Assembly (NCBI GenBank): GCA_035610365.1
Contig: CM069433.1
Span: 60,626,487-60,690,486, forward strand
Reading direction: 5' to 3'
DNA length: 64,000 nt
Source: Aquatica leii
Lineage: Eukaryota > Arthropoda > Insecta > Coleoptera > Lampyridae
The position numbers and the translations under genes are program-made. The notes under the pieces are model-generated. The model searched no databases, was not told the origin of the DNA, and saw nothing but the letters and a program-made list of their open reading frames with translations. Of this stretch, positions 21,701 to 35,600 are shown in pieces (the first letter of the stretch is position 1; every line of letters begins with the position of its first letter).

Positions 21701-21830
21701 AATCGATTAACCAAAAGTGGTTAAACTTAATAGATTAACCAAAAATGAATAATTCAATTTGAAATTAACCAGTTAACCAATAAGAAAATGATTCGGTTAA
21801 CCATTTAACCGAGTCGATTCAACACCCCTA
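18720..21830. mobile_element. E element copy 1: non-autonomous hAT-like DNA transposon, 3.1 kb
   Basis: Left end TAGAGGTGTCGATT; right end, read inward, TAGGGGTGTTGAAT. They are imperfect terminal inverted repeats matching the hAT pattern YARNG. The outer 250-350 bp at both ends are packed with GGTTAA/TTAACC motifs, typical of subterminal transposase-binding sites. The interior is AT-rich with no long open frame, so it cannot encode a transposase. A 9-bp GATAGTCTA separates the left end from satellite. No 8-bp target duplication is visible: relative to the empty site GATA-TC-ATATTATAC, the TC is lost. The superfamily call rests on termini only; a composite or unrelated repeat remains possible. 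Confidence 0.7.
19388..19434. repeat. GATTGCGATC inverted repeat inside the E element
   Basis: Perfect 10-bp arms at 19388-19397 (GATTGCGATC) and 19425-19434 (GATCGCAATC) enclose 27 nt. The left arm is extended by a direct GATTGC repeat. This CpG-containing hairpin stands out from the AT-rich interior and is kept in copies 2-5 (for example near 24240-24300, 48810-48860). Confidence 0.75.
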
Positions 21831-23574
21831 TATTATACAGCAGTACTAACTGCAATGTTTATAACATTCTTACTAATGAAATTCTTTCCTATACAGACAT
21901 TAGTCGTTAGCAATACGATCAAACCAAAGATTTGCAAAATATTAAGCAAAATAAAACTACTAGAGGTTAAAAAGATTATAATCTGAGGTTTATTAACATT
22001 GTTATTTAGGAATTAGTTTGGTTGACGGACATTAAGACCTAGCAATGCAAACTAAAGTTTTCCAAAATATCATGTAAAATGAATCTACCAAAATCTGAGA
22101 CGCTTGAAAACGATATCATATTGTACAGCAGTACTAACTGCAATGTTTATAACATTCTTACTAATGAAATTCTTTCCTATACAGACATTAGTCCTTAGCA
22201 ATACGATCAAACCAAAGATTTGCAAAATATTAAGCAAAATAAAACTACTAGAGGTTAAAAAGATTAAAATCTGAGGTTTATTAACATTGTTATTTAGGAA
22301 TTAGTTTGGTTGACGGACATTAAGATTTAGCAATGCATGCAAACTAAAGTTTTCCATAATAACATGTAAAAACAAACTAACAGAATCTGAGACGCTTGAA
22401 AACGATATCATATTGTACAGCAGTACTAACTGCAATGTTTATAACATTCTTACTAATGAACTTCTTTCCTATGGAGATATTAGTCGTTAGCAATACGATC
22501 AAACAAAAGATATGCAAAATATTAAGCAAAATAAAACTACTAGAGGTTAAAAAGATTAAAATCGAAGGTTTATTACTAATATTATTTAGGAATAAATTTG
22601 GTTGACGGACATTAGTACCTAGCAATACATGCATACTCAAGTTTTCCAAAGTATCATGTAAAATGAAACTACCAGAATCTGAGACGCTTGAAAACGATAT
22701 CATATCATACAGCAGTACTAACTGCAATGTTTATAACATTCTTACTAATGAAATTCTTTCCTATACAGACATTAGTCGTTAGCAATACGATCAAACAAAA
22801 GATTTGCAAAATATTAAGCAAAATAAAACTACTAGAGGTTAAAAAGATTAATATCTGAGGTTTATTAACATTGTTATTTAGGAATTAGTTTGGTTGACGG
22901 ACATTAAGACCTAGCAATGCATGCAAACTAAAGTTTTCCATAATAACATGTAAAAACAAACTAACAGAATCTGAGACGCTTGAAAACGATATCATATTGT
23001 ACAGCAGTACTAACTGGAATGTTTATAACATTCTTACTAATAAAATTCTTTCCTATACAGACATTAGTCGTTAGCAATACGATCAAACCAAAGATTTGCA
23101 AAATATTAAGCAAAATAAAACTACTAGAGGTTAAAAAGATTAAAATCTGAGGTTTATTAACATTGTTATTTAGGAATTAGTTTGGTTGACGGACATTAAG
23201 ACCTAGCAATGCATGCAAACTAAAGTTTTCCATAATAACATGTAAAAACAAACTAACCGAATCTGAGATGCTTGAAAACGATATCATATTGTACAGCAGT
23301 ACTAACTGCAATGTTTATAAAATTCTTACTAATGAAATTCTTTCCTATGGAGATATTAGTCGTTAGCAATACGATCAAACCAAAGATTTGCAAAATATTA
23401 AGCAAAATAAAACTACTAGAGGTTAAAAAGCTTAAAATCGGAGATTTATTACCAATATTATTTAGGAATAATTTTGGTTAACGGACATTAGTACCTAGCA
23501 ATACATGCAAACTAAAGTTTTCCAAATAACATGTAAAATCAAACTACCACAATCTTCAACGATTGAAAACGATA
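21831..23574. repeat. Satellite array segment 2, 6 monomers
   Basis: It lies between E1 and E2. The first monomer resumes at TATTATACAGCAG, mid-unit. Unlike the monomer after copies 2-5, it has the common AACTGCAATG and ACATTCTTAC forms. From about 22260 onward it duplicates the DNA just left of E1 almost base for base. Confidence 0.95.
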
Positions 23575-23583
23575 GATAGTCTA

Positions 23584-26500
23584 TAGAGGTGTCGATTTTG
23601 ACCTTTAGTAACCGGTTAACCGGTTAACGCTAAATTAACCAATTAACCAAGTGATTCATTTTTGGTTAACCAGATATTTTTAACCATTCTTGGCAACTTA
23701 TTCATTTTAACCAACCGATACATTTTTGGTTAACCAATTAGTTTTAACCATTTTTGGTAACTGATTCGTTTCAACTACGAGTGTTGATTCAATTAATCAA
23801 AGTTAAATTAACCAAATGATTCGTTTTAGTTAACCAAATTTTTTAACTCTTGCTTATAATTTGTTTTAAGCAACTATTGTCAACCGATTCGTTTTAATCA
23901 CGTTTCTCAACTGATTTGGTTAAATTAACTCTATAGTGCATACTTAATCTACTTAATCAAATAGATTATTAATATATTCTTAAAGATCCTTATTAGTGTG
24001 AAAAGTACTGATTACTGCTTTGCTACTTGCTTTATATATAAAAACTGTTAAAACGTCGAATAATTAAAAACTAGTAATTTATGTTTAAAGTAGTCCTCTT
24101 TCAAATAGTAAGATTTTTTATAATGTTTTCAAGTTAAATTGTAGACGAACAGTTTTGAGTAAACAAAATAATTTTAAATATTTTAAAGTTTAATACTTAT
24201 ATTAGTGGCAATAACCAGTGGCCAGAACGATCATTCTAAATAAGATTGCGATTGCGATCACCTAGCATCTTTAAAAAATCATTCGCGATCGCAATCATTA
24301 AACAAATAAAACAAGGATTGGATTATCTTACCTACAAAATAAAGAAATAAAAAAAAAGATTCCTGTAAAAATTTACATTTGCTCAAACTTAATTTAAAAT
24401 TTATTTTTTAGACAAGGCAGGAATGACTGCGTTGTTTTTGTAAAATTACACTATTGGTATAATTAGATCGATCTTCTAGAACAGTTTTGTAGCACTAGAT
24501 AAGAATATAGAATATATCAATTAACGCGTCTTGATTAATATGTATAAAGAAAATTTAAACTAATCAAAAAACAATAAATAACGGTAACTTCAAAAGATAA
24601 CAAAACGACGATATGAAAAAACTTATTTTAAAACCGAATGTTTAAATTGAACAATATAGGTTTTATTAGAAATATTAAGAAGTTAAAAATATATTTAAAA
24701 AATGATCTTTTTTGTTATAGAAAGTCTAATTTTGTATAAGTAAACGTAACAACATTTTATTTAAAACGAAAGATTGTTTCAATTAAAACGTGTTTAATTC
24801 GTTTTTGTATTTGATTACATTATATGAATTACAGAATAAATAATAAATTTTTCCCGTGGTTTTTCTTCGAAGGGCTTTTTCCTAGATTTATCAAACAACG
24901 ATGGTGATTATCGATTGCTTGTAAAATAATAATTGCGTTCGTGGAGAAAAAATCGTTAACTTTAAAATGATTTGGTTAAAAATTAAGTTTTCTAAAAAAA
25001 ATAGAAAAATGCAAAAATAAAAGGGAAAAATTAAAAATTGTACACGTGCACGTTCCTCTGCGGAGAAGACTTTTCCTAACAAAATTTATTAATGTATGAT
25101 TTACAAATAATAAGCATAATCAGTATTTCTTAAAAAGTGCCGTATATCCAACTGATTATAGTACCTACTTGCAACACAGATGTTTCTTTACTAACTTAGC
25201 TGTTGTTAAACCCAACGCCGCCAATAGAGCTTCCTTACCGTTGGTGTGTGCGTTCTTATATACAGGTAAAAGGATTTTCTAAGAAACATGCAACAAGGGG
25301 TTGAAAATAAGTTGTAACTTGTAATCTGTATGTAGGTATTAATAACTTTTTCTATTTTTGTCACTCAAAAATCAAGATTTTGTCCCAAAATAATTGTGCA
25401 AAAATTGGAGAAAGAATCAAACTTTAATAGAACTTAACTAAATTATTTTAAGTTAATTTTATATTCTAACAAATCACCAATTAACAAAAATGCTTTTAAT
25501 TAATAAAAACGTATTTCAAATATGTATAGATTAATGTGGTACATTTCCCAAATATTATTGATTTTAAAATTTATAAAACTGTAAAACATGATTTTACCTG
25601 GAATATTTTTAAATGCACATTAGGTCAATGTGCTTTTAAGCAAGCAGTAAAATTTTATGTAAATAGATTATTTACCCTTTTGACTATAACAATTTCTTAA
25701 AAGGTATTTATTTAAATTTTTATGAAAAAATAGCACAAGCGTAAAATATAATCATTATGCTTCTTGTTTATAGATTTTTATTAGACAAAACAAGATATGT
25801 GTTGTCAACGACGAAAGATTGAATAAGTAGTCAAAAACACCTGGTACAATTTAGTACACATACGTAAAGACTAGCACTTCTACACTACGTTAATGTGGGC
25901 ACTTTTTGTAGTACTGGCAATCCATATAGAAAGGATTTTGCTATTTTGAATGTATTTATGTTTTAGATGTTAGATGTTAGAAGTCTTTTAATTAAATTTA
26001 ACAAAACAACAAAATAAAACTGGAATATTAGTGAAAAGAAAACTAATAAAAAACTCTAAAAAGTGTCAGGTGATTTGTTTAATTGTATCTAAATAGTTTA
26101 TTTAAATTAATATAAATGAAAATAAATATTTTTAGTAAAAAGTAATGTCTTCGATAAAAGTTTGCGAGTTTTCTATTCTGAAAATTTATTTTTAAAATTG
26201 TTTTTTAAATTGAATCTTCTAAAAGACAAGTTTTAACTTTTTAAACAAATAGGAATTTATTTGTTAAATTTCCAAAATTTGTTTTCTTAAATTGGAATGC
26301 AAAACAATTGCTTAATCTATTTATTATTTCCAAATATGTAATACTTATATTTTGTTTTGCGCCGAAGGTTTAACCAAACATGGTTAAAATAGATAATTTA
26401 ATAATTCGTGATTTAATGGTTCTTTAACCAAAAGCCCTCGAAGTAAATCGTATAACAAAAGATGGTTAAACTGGATCGTTTTACAAAAGATGGTTAAACT

Positions 26501-26687
26501 GAATCGTTTAACCAAAGACGGTTAACCTAAATCGTTTACCCAAGGGTGGTTAAACTGAATCGATTAACCAAAAGTGGTTAAACTTAATAGATTAACCAAA
26601 AATGAATAATTCAATTTGAAATTAACCAGTTAACCAATAAGAAAATGATTCGGTTAACCATTTAACCGAGTCGATTCAACACCCCTA
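23584..26687. mobile_element. E element copy 2
   Basis: Near-identical to copy 1 along its whole length, with small indels in homopolymers and a few substitutions (for example ATTAATGTGG for ATTACCGTGG near 25530). It has the same 9-bp GATAGTCTA on the left and the same monomer junctions. The only open frame above 60 codons (25082-24891, minus) lacks homology and is not maintained in all copies. Confidence 0.7.
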
Positions 26688-29600
26688 TATTATACAGCAG
26701 TACTAACCGCAATGTTTATAACAATCTTACTAATGAAATTCTTTCCTATACAGACATTAGTCGTTAGCAATACGATCAAACCAAAGATTTGCAAAATATT
26801 AAGCAAAATAAAACTACTAGAGGTTAAAAAGATTAAAATCTGAGGTTTATTAACATTGTTATTTAGGAATTAGTTTGGTTGACGGACATTAAGACCTAGC
26901 AATGCATGCAAACTAAAGTTTTCCAGAATATCATCTAAAATGAAACTACCAGAATCTGAGACGCTTGAAAACGATATCATATTGTACAGCAGTACTAACT
27001 GCAATGTTTATAACATTCTTACTAATGAAATTCTTTCCTATACAGACATTAGTCGTTAGCAATACGATCAAACCAAAGATTTGCAAAATATTAAGCAAAA
27101 TAAAACTACTAGAGGTTAAAAAGATTAAAATCTGAGGTTTATTAACATTGTTATTTAGGAATTAGTTTGGTTGACGGACATTAAGATTTAGCAATGCATG
27201 CAAACTAAAGTTTTCCATAATAACATGTAAAAACAAACTAACAGAATCTGAGACGCTTGAAAACGATATCATATTGTACAGCAGTACTAACTGCAATGTT
27301 TATAACATTCTTACTAATGAAATTCTTTCCTATGGAGATATTAGTCGTTAGCAATACGATCAAACAAAAGATTTGCAAAATATTAAGCAAAATAAAACTA
27401 CTAGAGGTTAAAAAGATTAAAATCGAAGGTTTATTACTAATATTATTTAGGAATAAATTTGGTTGACGGACATTAGTACCTAGCAATACATGCATACTCA
27501 AGTTTTCCAAAGTATCATGTAAAATGAAACTACCAGAATCTGAGACGCTTGAAAACGATATCATATCATACAGCAGTACTAACTGCAATGTTTATAACAT
27601 TCTTACTAATGAAATTCTTTCCTATACAGACATTAGTCGTTAGCAATACGATCAAACAAAAGATTTGCAAAATATTAAGCAAAATAAAACTACTAGAGGT
27701 TGAAAAGATTAATATCTGAGGTTTATTAACATTGTTATTTAGGAATTAGTTTGGTTGACGGACATTAAGACCTAGCAATGCATGCAAACTAAAGTTTTCC
27801 ATAATAACATGTAAAAACAAACTAACAGAATCTGAGACGCTTGAAAACGATATCATATTGTACAGCAGTACTAACTGCAATGTTTATAACATTCTTACTA
27901 ATAAAATTCTTTCCTATACAGACATTAGTCGTTAGCAATACGATCAAACCAAAGATTTGCAAAATATTAAGCAAAATAAAACTACTAGAGGTTAAAAGAT
28001 TAAAATCTGAGGTTTATTAACATTGTTATTTAGGAATTAGTTTGGTTGACGGACATTAAGACCTAGCAATGCATGCAAACTAAAGTTTTCCATAATAACA
28101 TGTAAAAACAAACTAACCGAATCTGAGACGCTTGAAAACGATATCATATTGTACAGCAGTACTAACTGCAATGTTTATAAAATTCTTACTAATGAAATTC
28201 TTTCCTATACAGACATTAGTCGTTAGCAATACGATCAAACCAAAGATTTGCAAAATATTAAGCAAAATAAAACTACTAGAGGTTAAAAAGATTAAAATCT
28301 AAGGTTTATTAACATTGTTATTTAGGAATTAGTTTGGTTGACGGACATTAAGACCTAGCAATGCATGCAAACTAAAGTTTTCTATAATAACATGTAAAAA
28401 CAAACTAACAGAATCTGAGACGCTTGAAAACGATATCATATTGTACAGCAGTACTAACTGCAATGTTTATAACATTCTTACTAATGAAATTCTTTCCTAT
28501 GGAGATATTAGTCGTTAGCAATACGATCAAACAAAAGATTTGCAAAATATTAAGCAAAATAAAACTACTAGAGGTTAAAAAGATTAAAATCTGAGGTTTA
28601 TTAACATTGTTATTTAGGAATTAGTTTGGTTGACGGACATTAAGACCTAGCAATGCATGCAAACTAAAGTTTTCCATAATAACATGTAAAAACAAACTAA
28701 CAGAATCTGAGACGCTTGAAAACGATATCATATTGTACAGCAGTACTAACTGCAATGTTTATAACATTCTTACTAATGAAATTCTTTCCTATGCAGATAT
28801 TAGTCGTTAGCAATACGATCAAACCAAAGATTTGCAAAATATTAAGCAAAATAAAACTACTAGAGGTTAAAAAGATTAAAATCGGAGATTTATTACCAAT
28901 ATTATTTAGGAATAATTTTGGTTAACGGACATTAGTACCTAGCAATACATGCAAACTAAAGTTTTCCAGAATATCATCTAAAATGAAACTACCAGAATCT
29001 GAGACCCTTGAAAACGATATCGTATTGTACAGCAGTACTAACTGCAATGTTTATAACATTGTTACTAATAAAATTCTTTCCTATACAGACATTAGTCAGC
29101 AATACGATCAAACAAAAGATTTGCAAAATATTAAGCAAAATAAAACTACTAGAGGTTAAAAAGATTAAAATCGAAGGTTTATTACTAATATTATTTAGGA
29201 ATAAATTTGGTTGACGGACATTAGTACCTAGCAATACATGCATACTCAAGTTTTCCAAAGTATCATGTAAAATGAAACTACCAGAATCTGAGACGCTTGA
29301 AAACGATATCATATCATACAGCAGTACTAACTGCAATGTTTATAACATTCTTACTAATGAAATTCTTTCCTATACAGACATTAGTCGTTAGCAATACGAT
29401 CAAACAAAAGATTTGCAAAATATTAAGCAAAATAAAACTACTAGAGGTTAAAAAGATTAAAATCGAAGGTTTATTACTAATATTATTTAGGAATCAATTT
29501 GGTTGACGGACATTAGTACCTAGCAATACATGCATACTCAAGTTTTCCAAAGTATCATGTAAAATGAAACTACCAGAATCTGAGACGCTTGAAAACGATA

Positions 29601-32600
29601 TCATATCATACAGCAGTACTAACTGCAATGTTTATAACATTCTTACTAATGAAATTCTTTCCTATACAGACATTAGTCGTTAGCAATACGATCAAACCAA
29701 AGATTTGCAAAATATTAAGCAAAATAAAACTACTAGAGGTTAAAAAGATTAAAATCTGAGGTTTATTAACATTGTTATTTAGGAATTAGTTTGGTTGACG
29801 GACATTAAGACCTAGCAATGCATGCAAACTAAAGTTTTCCATAATAACATGTAAAAACAAACTAACAGAATCTGAGACGCTTGAAAACGATATCATATTG
29901 TACAGCAGTACTAACTGCAATGTTTATAACATTCTTACTAATAAAATTCTTTCCTATACAGACATTAGTCGTTAGCAATACGATCAAACCAAAGATTTGC
30001 AAAATATTAAGCAAAATAAAACTACTAGAGGTTAAAAAGATTAAAATCTGAGGTTTATTAACATTGTTATTTAGGAATTAGTTTGGTTGACGGACATTAA
30101 GACCTAGCAATGCATGCAAACTAAAGTTTTCCATAATAACATGTAAAAACAAACTAACCGAATCTGAGACGCTTGAAAACGATATCATATTGTACAGCAG
30201 TACTAACTGCAATGTTTATAAAATTCTTACTAATGAAATTCTTTCCTATACAGACATTAGTCGTTAGCAATACGATCAAACCAAAGATTTGCAAAATATT
30301 AAGCAAAATAAAACTGCTAGAGGTTAAAAAGATTAAAATCTGAGGTTTATTACCAATATTATATAGGAATAAATTTGGTTGACGGACATTAGTACCTAGC
30401 AATACATGCAAACTAAAGTTTTCCAGAATATCATCTAAAATGAAACTACCAGAATCTGAGACCCTTGAAAACGATATCATATTGTACAGCAGTACTAACT
30501 GCAATGTTTATAACATTGTTACTAATAAAATTCTTTCCTATACAGACATTAGTCAGCAATACGATCAAACAAAAGATTTGCAAAATATTAAGCAAAATAA
30601 AACTACTAGAGGTTAAAAAGATTAAAATCGAAGGTTTATTACTAATATTATTTAGGAATAAATTTGGTTGACGGACATTAGTACCTAGCAATACATGCAT
30701 ACTCAAGTTTTCCAAAGTATCATGTAAAATGAAACTACCAGAATCTGAGACGCTTGAAAACGATATCATATCATACAGCAGTACTAACTGCAATGTTTAT
30801 AACATTCTTACTAATGAAATTCTTTCCTATACAGACATTAGTCGTTAGCAATACGATCAAACCAAAGATTTGCAAAATATTAAGCAAAATAAAACTACTA
30901 GAGGTTAAAAAGATTAAAATCTGAGGTTTATTAACATTGTTATTTAGGAATTAGTTTGGTTGACGGACATTAAGACCTAGCAATGCATGCAAACTAAAGT
31001 TTTCCATAATAACATGTAAAAACAAACTAACAGAATCTGAGACGCTTGAAAACGATATCATATTGTACAGCAGTACTAACTGCAATGTTTATAAAATTCT
31101 TACTAATGAAATTCTTTCTTATACAGACATTAGTCGTTAGCAATACGATCAAACCAAAGATTTGCAAAATATTAAGCAAAATAAAACTGCTAGAGGTTAA
31201 AAAGATTAAAATCTGAGGTTTATTACCAATATTATATAGGAATAAATTTGGTTGACGGACATTAGTACCTAGCAATACATGCAAACTAAAGTTTTCCAGA
31301 ATATCATCTAAAATGAAACTACCAGAATCTGAGACCCTTGAAAACGATATCATATTGTACAGCAGTACTAACTGCAATGTTTATAACATTGTTACTAATA
31401 AAATTCTTTCCTATACAGACATTAGTCAGCAATACGATCAAACAAAAGATTTGCAAAATATTAAGCAAAATAAAACTACTAGAGGTTAAAAGATTAAAAT
31501 CGAAGGTTTATTACTAATATTATTTAGGAATAAATTTGGTTGACGGACATTAGTACCTAGCAATACATGCATACTCAAGTTTTCCAAAGTATCATGTAAA
31601 ATGAAACTACCAGAATCTGAGACGCTTGAAAACGATATCATATCATACAGCAGTACTAACTGCAATGTTTATAACATTCTTACTAATGAAATTCTTTCCT
31701 ATACAGACATTAGTCGTTAGCAATACGATCAAACAAAAGATTTGCAAAATATTAAGCAAAATAAAACTACTAGAGGTTGAAAGATTAAAATCGAAGGTTT
31801 ATTACTAATATTATTTAGGAATCAATTTGGTTGACGGACATTAGTACCTAGCAATACATGCATACTCAAGTTTTCCAAAGTATCATGTAAAATGAAACTA
31901 CCAGAATCTGAGACGCTTGAAAACGATATCATATCATACAGCAGTACTAACTGCAATGTTTATAACATTCTTACTAATGAAATTCTTTCCTATACAGACA
32001 TTAGTCGTTAGCAATACGATCAAACCAAAGATTTGCAAAATATTAAGCAAAATAAAACTACTAGAGGTTAAAAAGATTAAAATCTGAGGTTTATTAACAT
32101 TGTTATTTAGGAATTAGTTTGGTTGACGGACATTAAGACCTAGCAATGCATGCAAACTAAAGTTTTCCATAATAACATGTAAAAACAAACTAACAGAATC
32201 TGAGACGCTTGAAAACGATATCATATTGTACAGCAGTACTAACTGCAATGTTTATAAAATTCTTACTAATGAAATTCTTTCTTATACAGACATTAGTCGT
32301 TAGCAATACGATCAAACCAAAGATTTGCAAAATATTAAGCAAAAATAAAACTGCTAGAGGTTAAAAAGATTAAAATCTGAGGTTTATTACCAATATTATA
32401 TAGGAATAAATTTGGTTGACGGACATTAGTACCTAGCAATACATGCAAACTAAAGTTTTCCAGAATATCATCTAAAATGAAACTACCAGAATCTGAGACC
32501 CTTGAAAACGATATCATATTGTACAGCAGTACTAACTGCAATGTTTATAACATTGTTACTAATAAAATTCTTTCCTATACAGACATTAGTCAGCAATACG

Positions 32601-35600
32601 ATCAAACCAAAGATTTGCAAAATATTAAGCAAAATAAAACTACTAGAGGTTAAAAAGATTAAAATCTAAGGTTTATTAACATTGTTATTTAGGAATTAGT
32701 TTGGTTGACGGACATTAAGACCTAGCAATGCATGCAAACTAAAGTTTTCTATAATAACATGTAAAAACAAACTAACAGAATCTGAGACGCTTGAAAACGA
32801 TATCATATTGTACAGCAGTACTAACTGCAATGTTTATAACATTCTTACTAATGAAATTCTTTCCTATGGAGATATTAGTCGTTAGCAATACGATCAAACA
32901 AAAGATTTGCAAAATATTAAGCAAAATAAAACTACTAGAGGTTAAAAAGATTAAAATCTGAGGTTTATTAACATTGTTATTTAGGAATTAGTTTGGTTGA
33001 CGGACATTAAGACCTAGCAATGCATGCAAACTAAAGTTTTCCATAATAACATGTAAAAACAAACTAACAGAATCTGAGACGCTTGAAAACGATATCATAT
33101 TGTACAGCAGTACTAACTGCAATGTTTATAACATTCTTACTAATAAAATTCTTTCCTATACAGACATTAGTCGTTAGCAATACGATCAAACCAAAGATTT
33201 GCAAAATATTAAGCAAAATAAAACTACTAGAGGTTAAAAAGATTAAAATCTGAGGTTTATTAACATTGTTATTTAGGAATTAGTTTGGTTGACGGACATT
33301 AAGACCTAGCAATGCATGCAAACTAAAGTTTTCCATAATAACATGTAAAAACAAACTAACCGAATCTGAGACGCTTGAAAACGATATCATATTGTACAGC
33401 AGTACTAACTGCAATGTTTATAAAATTCTTACTAATGAAATTCTTTCCTATACAGACATTAGTCGTTAGCAATACGATCAAACCAAAGATTTGCAAAATA
33501 TTAAGCAAAATAAAACTGCTAGAGGTTAAAAGATTAAAATCTGAGGTTTATTACCAATATTATATAGGAATAAATTTGGTTGACGGACATTAGTACCTAG
33601 CAATACATGCAAACTAAAGTTTTCCAGAATATCATCTAAAATGAAACTACCAGAATCTGAGACCCTTGAAAACGATATCATATTGTACAGCAGTACTAAC
33701 TGCAATGTTTATAACATTGTTACTAATAAAATTCTTTCCTATACAGACATTAGTCAGCAATACGATCAAACAAAAGATTTGCAAAATATTAAGCAAAATA
33801 AAACTACTAGAGGTTAAAAAGATTAAAATCGAAGGTTTATTACTAATATTATTTAGGAATAAATTTGGTTGACGGACATTAGTACCTAGCAATACATGCA
33901 AACTAAAGTTTTCCAGAATATCATCTAAAAATGAAACTACCAGAATCTGAGACCCTTGAAAACGATATCATATTGTACAGCAGTACTAACTGCAATGTTT
34001 ATAACATTGTTACTAATAAAATTCTTTCCTATACAGACATTAGTCAGCAATACGATCAAACAAAAGATTTGCAAAATATTAAGCAAAATAAAACTACTAG
34101 AGGTTAAAGATTAAAATCGAAGGTTTATTACTAATATTATTTAGGAATAAATTTGGTTGACGGACATTAGTACCTAGCAATACATGCATACTCAAGTTTT
34201 CCAAAGTATCATGTAAAATGAAACTACCAGAATCTGAGACGCTTGAAAACGATATCATATCATACAGCAGTACTAACTGCAATGTTTATAACATTCTTAC
34301 TAATGAAATTCTTTCCTATACAGACATTAGTCGTTAGCAATACGATCAAACCAAAGATTTGCAAAATATTAAGCAAAATAAAACTACTAGAGGTTAAAAA
34401 GATTAAAATCTGAAGTTTATTAACATTGTTATTTAGGAATTAGTTTGGTTGACGCACATTAAGACCTAGCAATGCATGCAAACTAAAGTTTTCCATAATA
34501 ACATGTAAAAACAAACTAACAGAATCTGAGACGCTTGAAAACGATATCATATTGTACAGCAGTACTAACTGCAATGTTTATAAAATTCTTACTAATGAAA
34601 TTCTTTCTTATACAGACATTAGTCGTTAGCAATACGATCAAACCAAAGATTTGCAAAATATTAAGCAAAATAAAACTGCTAGAGGTTAAAAAGATTAAAA
34701 TCTGAGGTTTATTACCAATATTATATAGGAATAAATTTGGTTGACGGACATTAGTACCTAGCAATACATGCAAACTAAAGTTTTCCAGAATATCATCTAA
34801 AATGAAACTACCAGAATCTGAGACCCTTGAAAACGATATCATATTGTACAGCAGTACTAACTGCAATGTTTATAACATTGTTACTAATAAAATTCTTTCC
34901 TATACAGACATTAGTCAGCAATACGATCAAACCAAAGATTTGCAAAATATTAAGCAAAATAAAACTACTAGAGGTTAAAAAGATTAAAATCTAAGGTTTA
35001 TTAACATTGTTATTTAGGAATTAGTTTGGTTGACGGACATTAAGACCTAGCAATGCATGCAAACTAAAGTTTTCCATAATAACATGTAAAAACAAACTAA
35101 CAGAATCTGAGACGCTTGAAAACGATATCATATTGTACAGCAGTACTAACTGCAATGTTTATAACATTCTTACTAATGAAATTCTTTCCTATGGAGATAT
35201 TAGTCGTTAGCAATACGATCAAACAAAAGATTTGCAAAATATTAAGCAAAATAAAACTACTAGAGGTTAAAAGATTAAAATCTGAGGTTTATTAACATTG
35301 TTATTTAGGAATTAGTTTGGTTGACGGACATTAAGACCTAGCAATGCATGCAAACTAAAGTTTTCCATAATAACATGTAAAAACAAACTAACAGAATCTG
35401 AGACGCTTGAAAACGATATCATATTGTACAGCAGTACTAACTGCAATGTTTATAACATTCTTACTAATGAAATTCTTTCCTATGCAGATATTAGTCGTTA
35501 GCAATACGATCAAACCAAAGATTTGCAAAATATTAAGCAAAATAAAACTACTAGAGGTTAAAAAGATTAAAATCGGAGATTTATTACCAATATTATTTAG

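Larger units (their letters stand above)
17395..27100. repeat. Higher-order repeat, period about 4.86 kb
   Basis: About 17395-22257 (satellite monomers, E1, more monomers) recurs at about 22258-27100 with E2. Diagnostic variants keep the 4,861-4,864 bp spacing: CATTAAGATTTAGC at about 17455, 22318 and 27179; CTATGGAGATATTAG at about 17607, 22470 and 27331; E starts at 18720 and 23584. The satellite portion opens a third copy from 27180 and then diverges. The unit is about six monomers plus one E element. Confidence 0.85.

Noticed and set aside
18720-21830. E as an autonomous transposon or endogenous virus
   Set aside because: No open frame of useful length, and stops throughout all frames in every copy. 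It is non-autonomous at most.
18711-21838. An 8-bp target-site duplication around E
   Set aside because: The left 8 bases (ATAGTCTA or TAGATAGA) do not match the right 8 bases (TATTATAC) in any copy.
24891-25082. 63-codon minus-strand frame inside E copies 2 and 5
   Set aside because: AT-rich hydrophobic composition, the first third differs in frame between copies, and there is no transposase or other motif. Chance frame.
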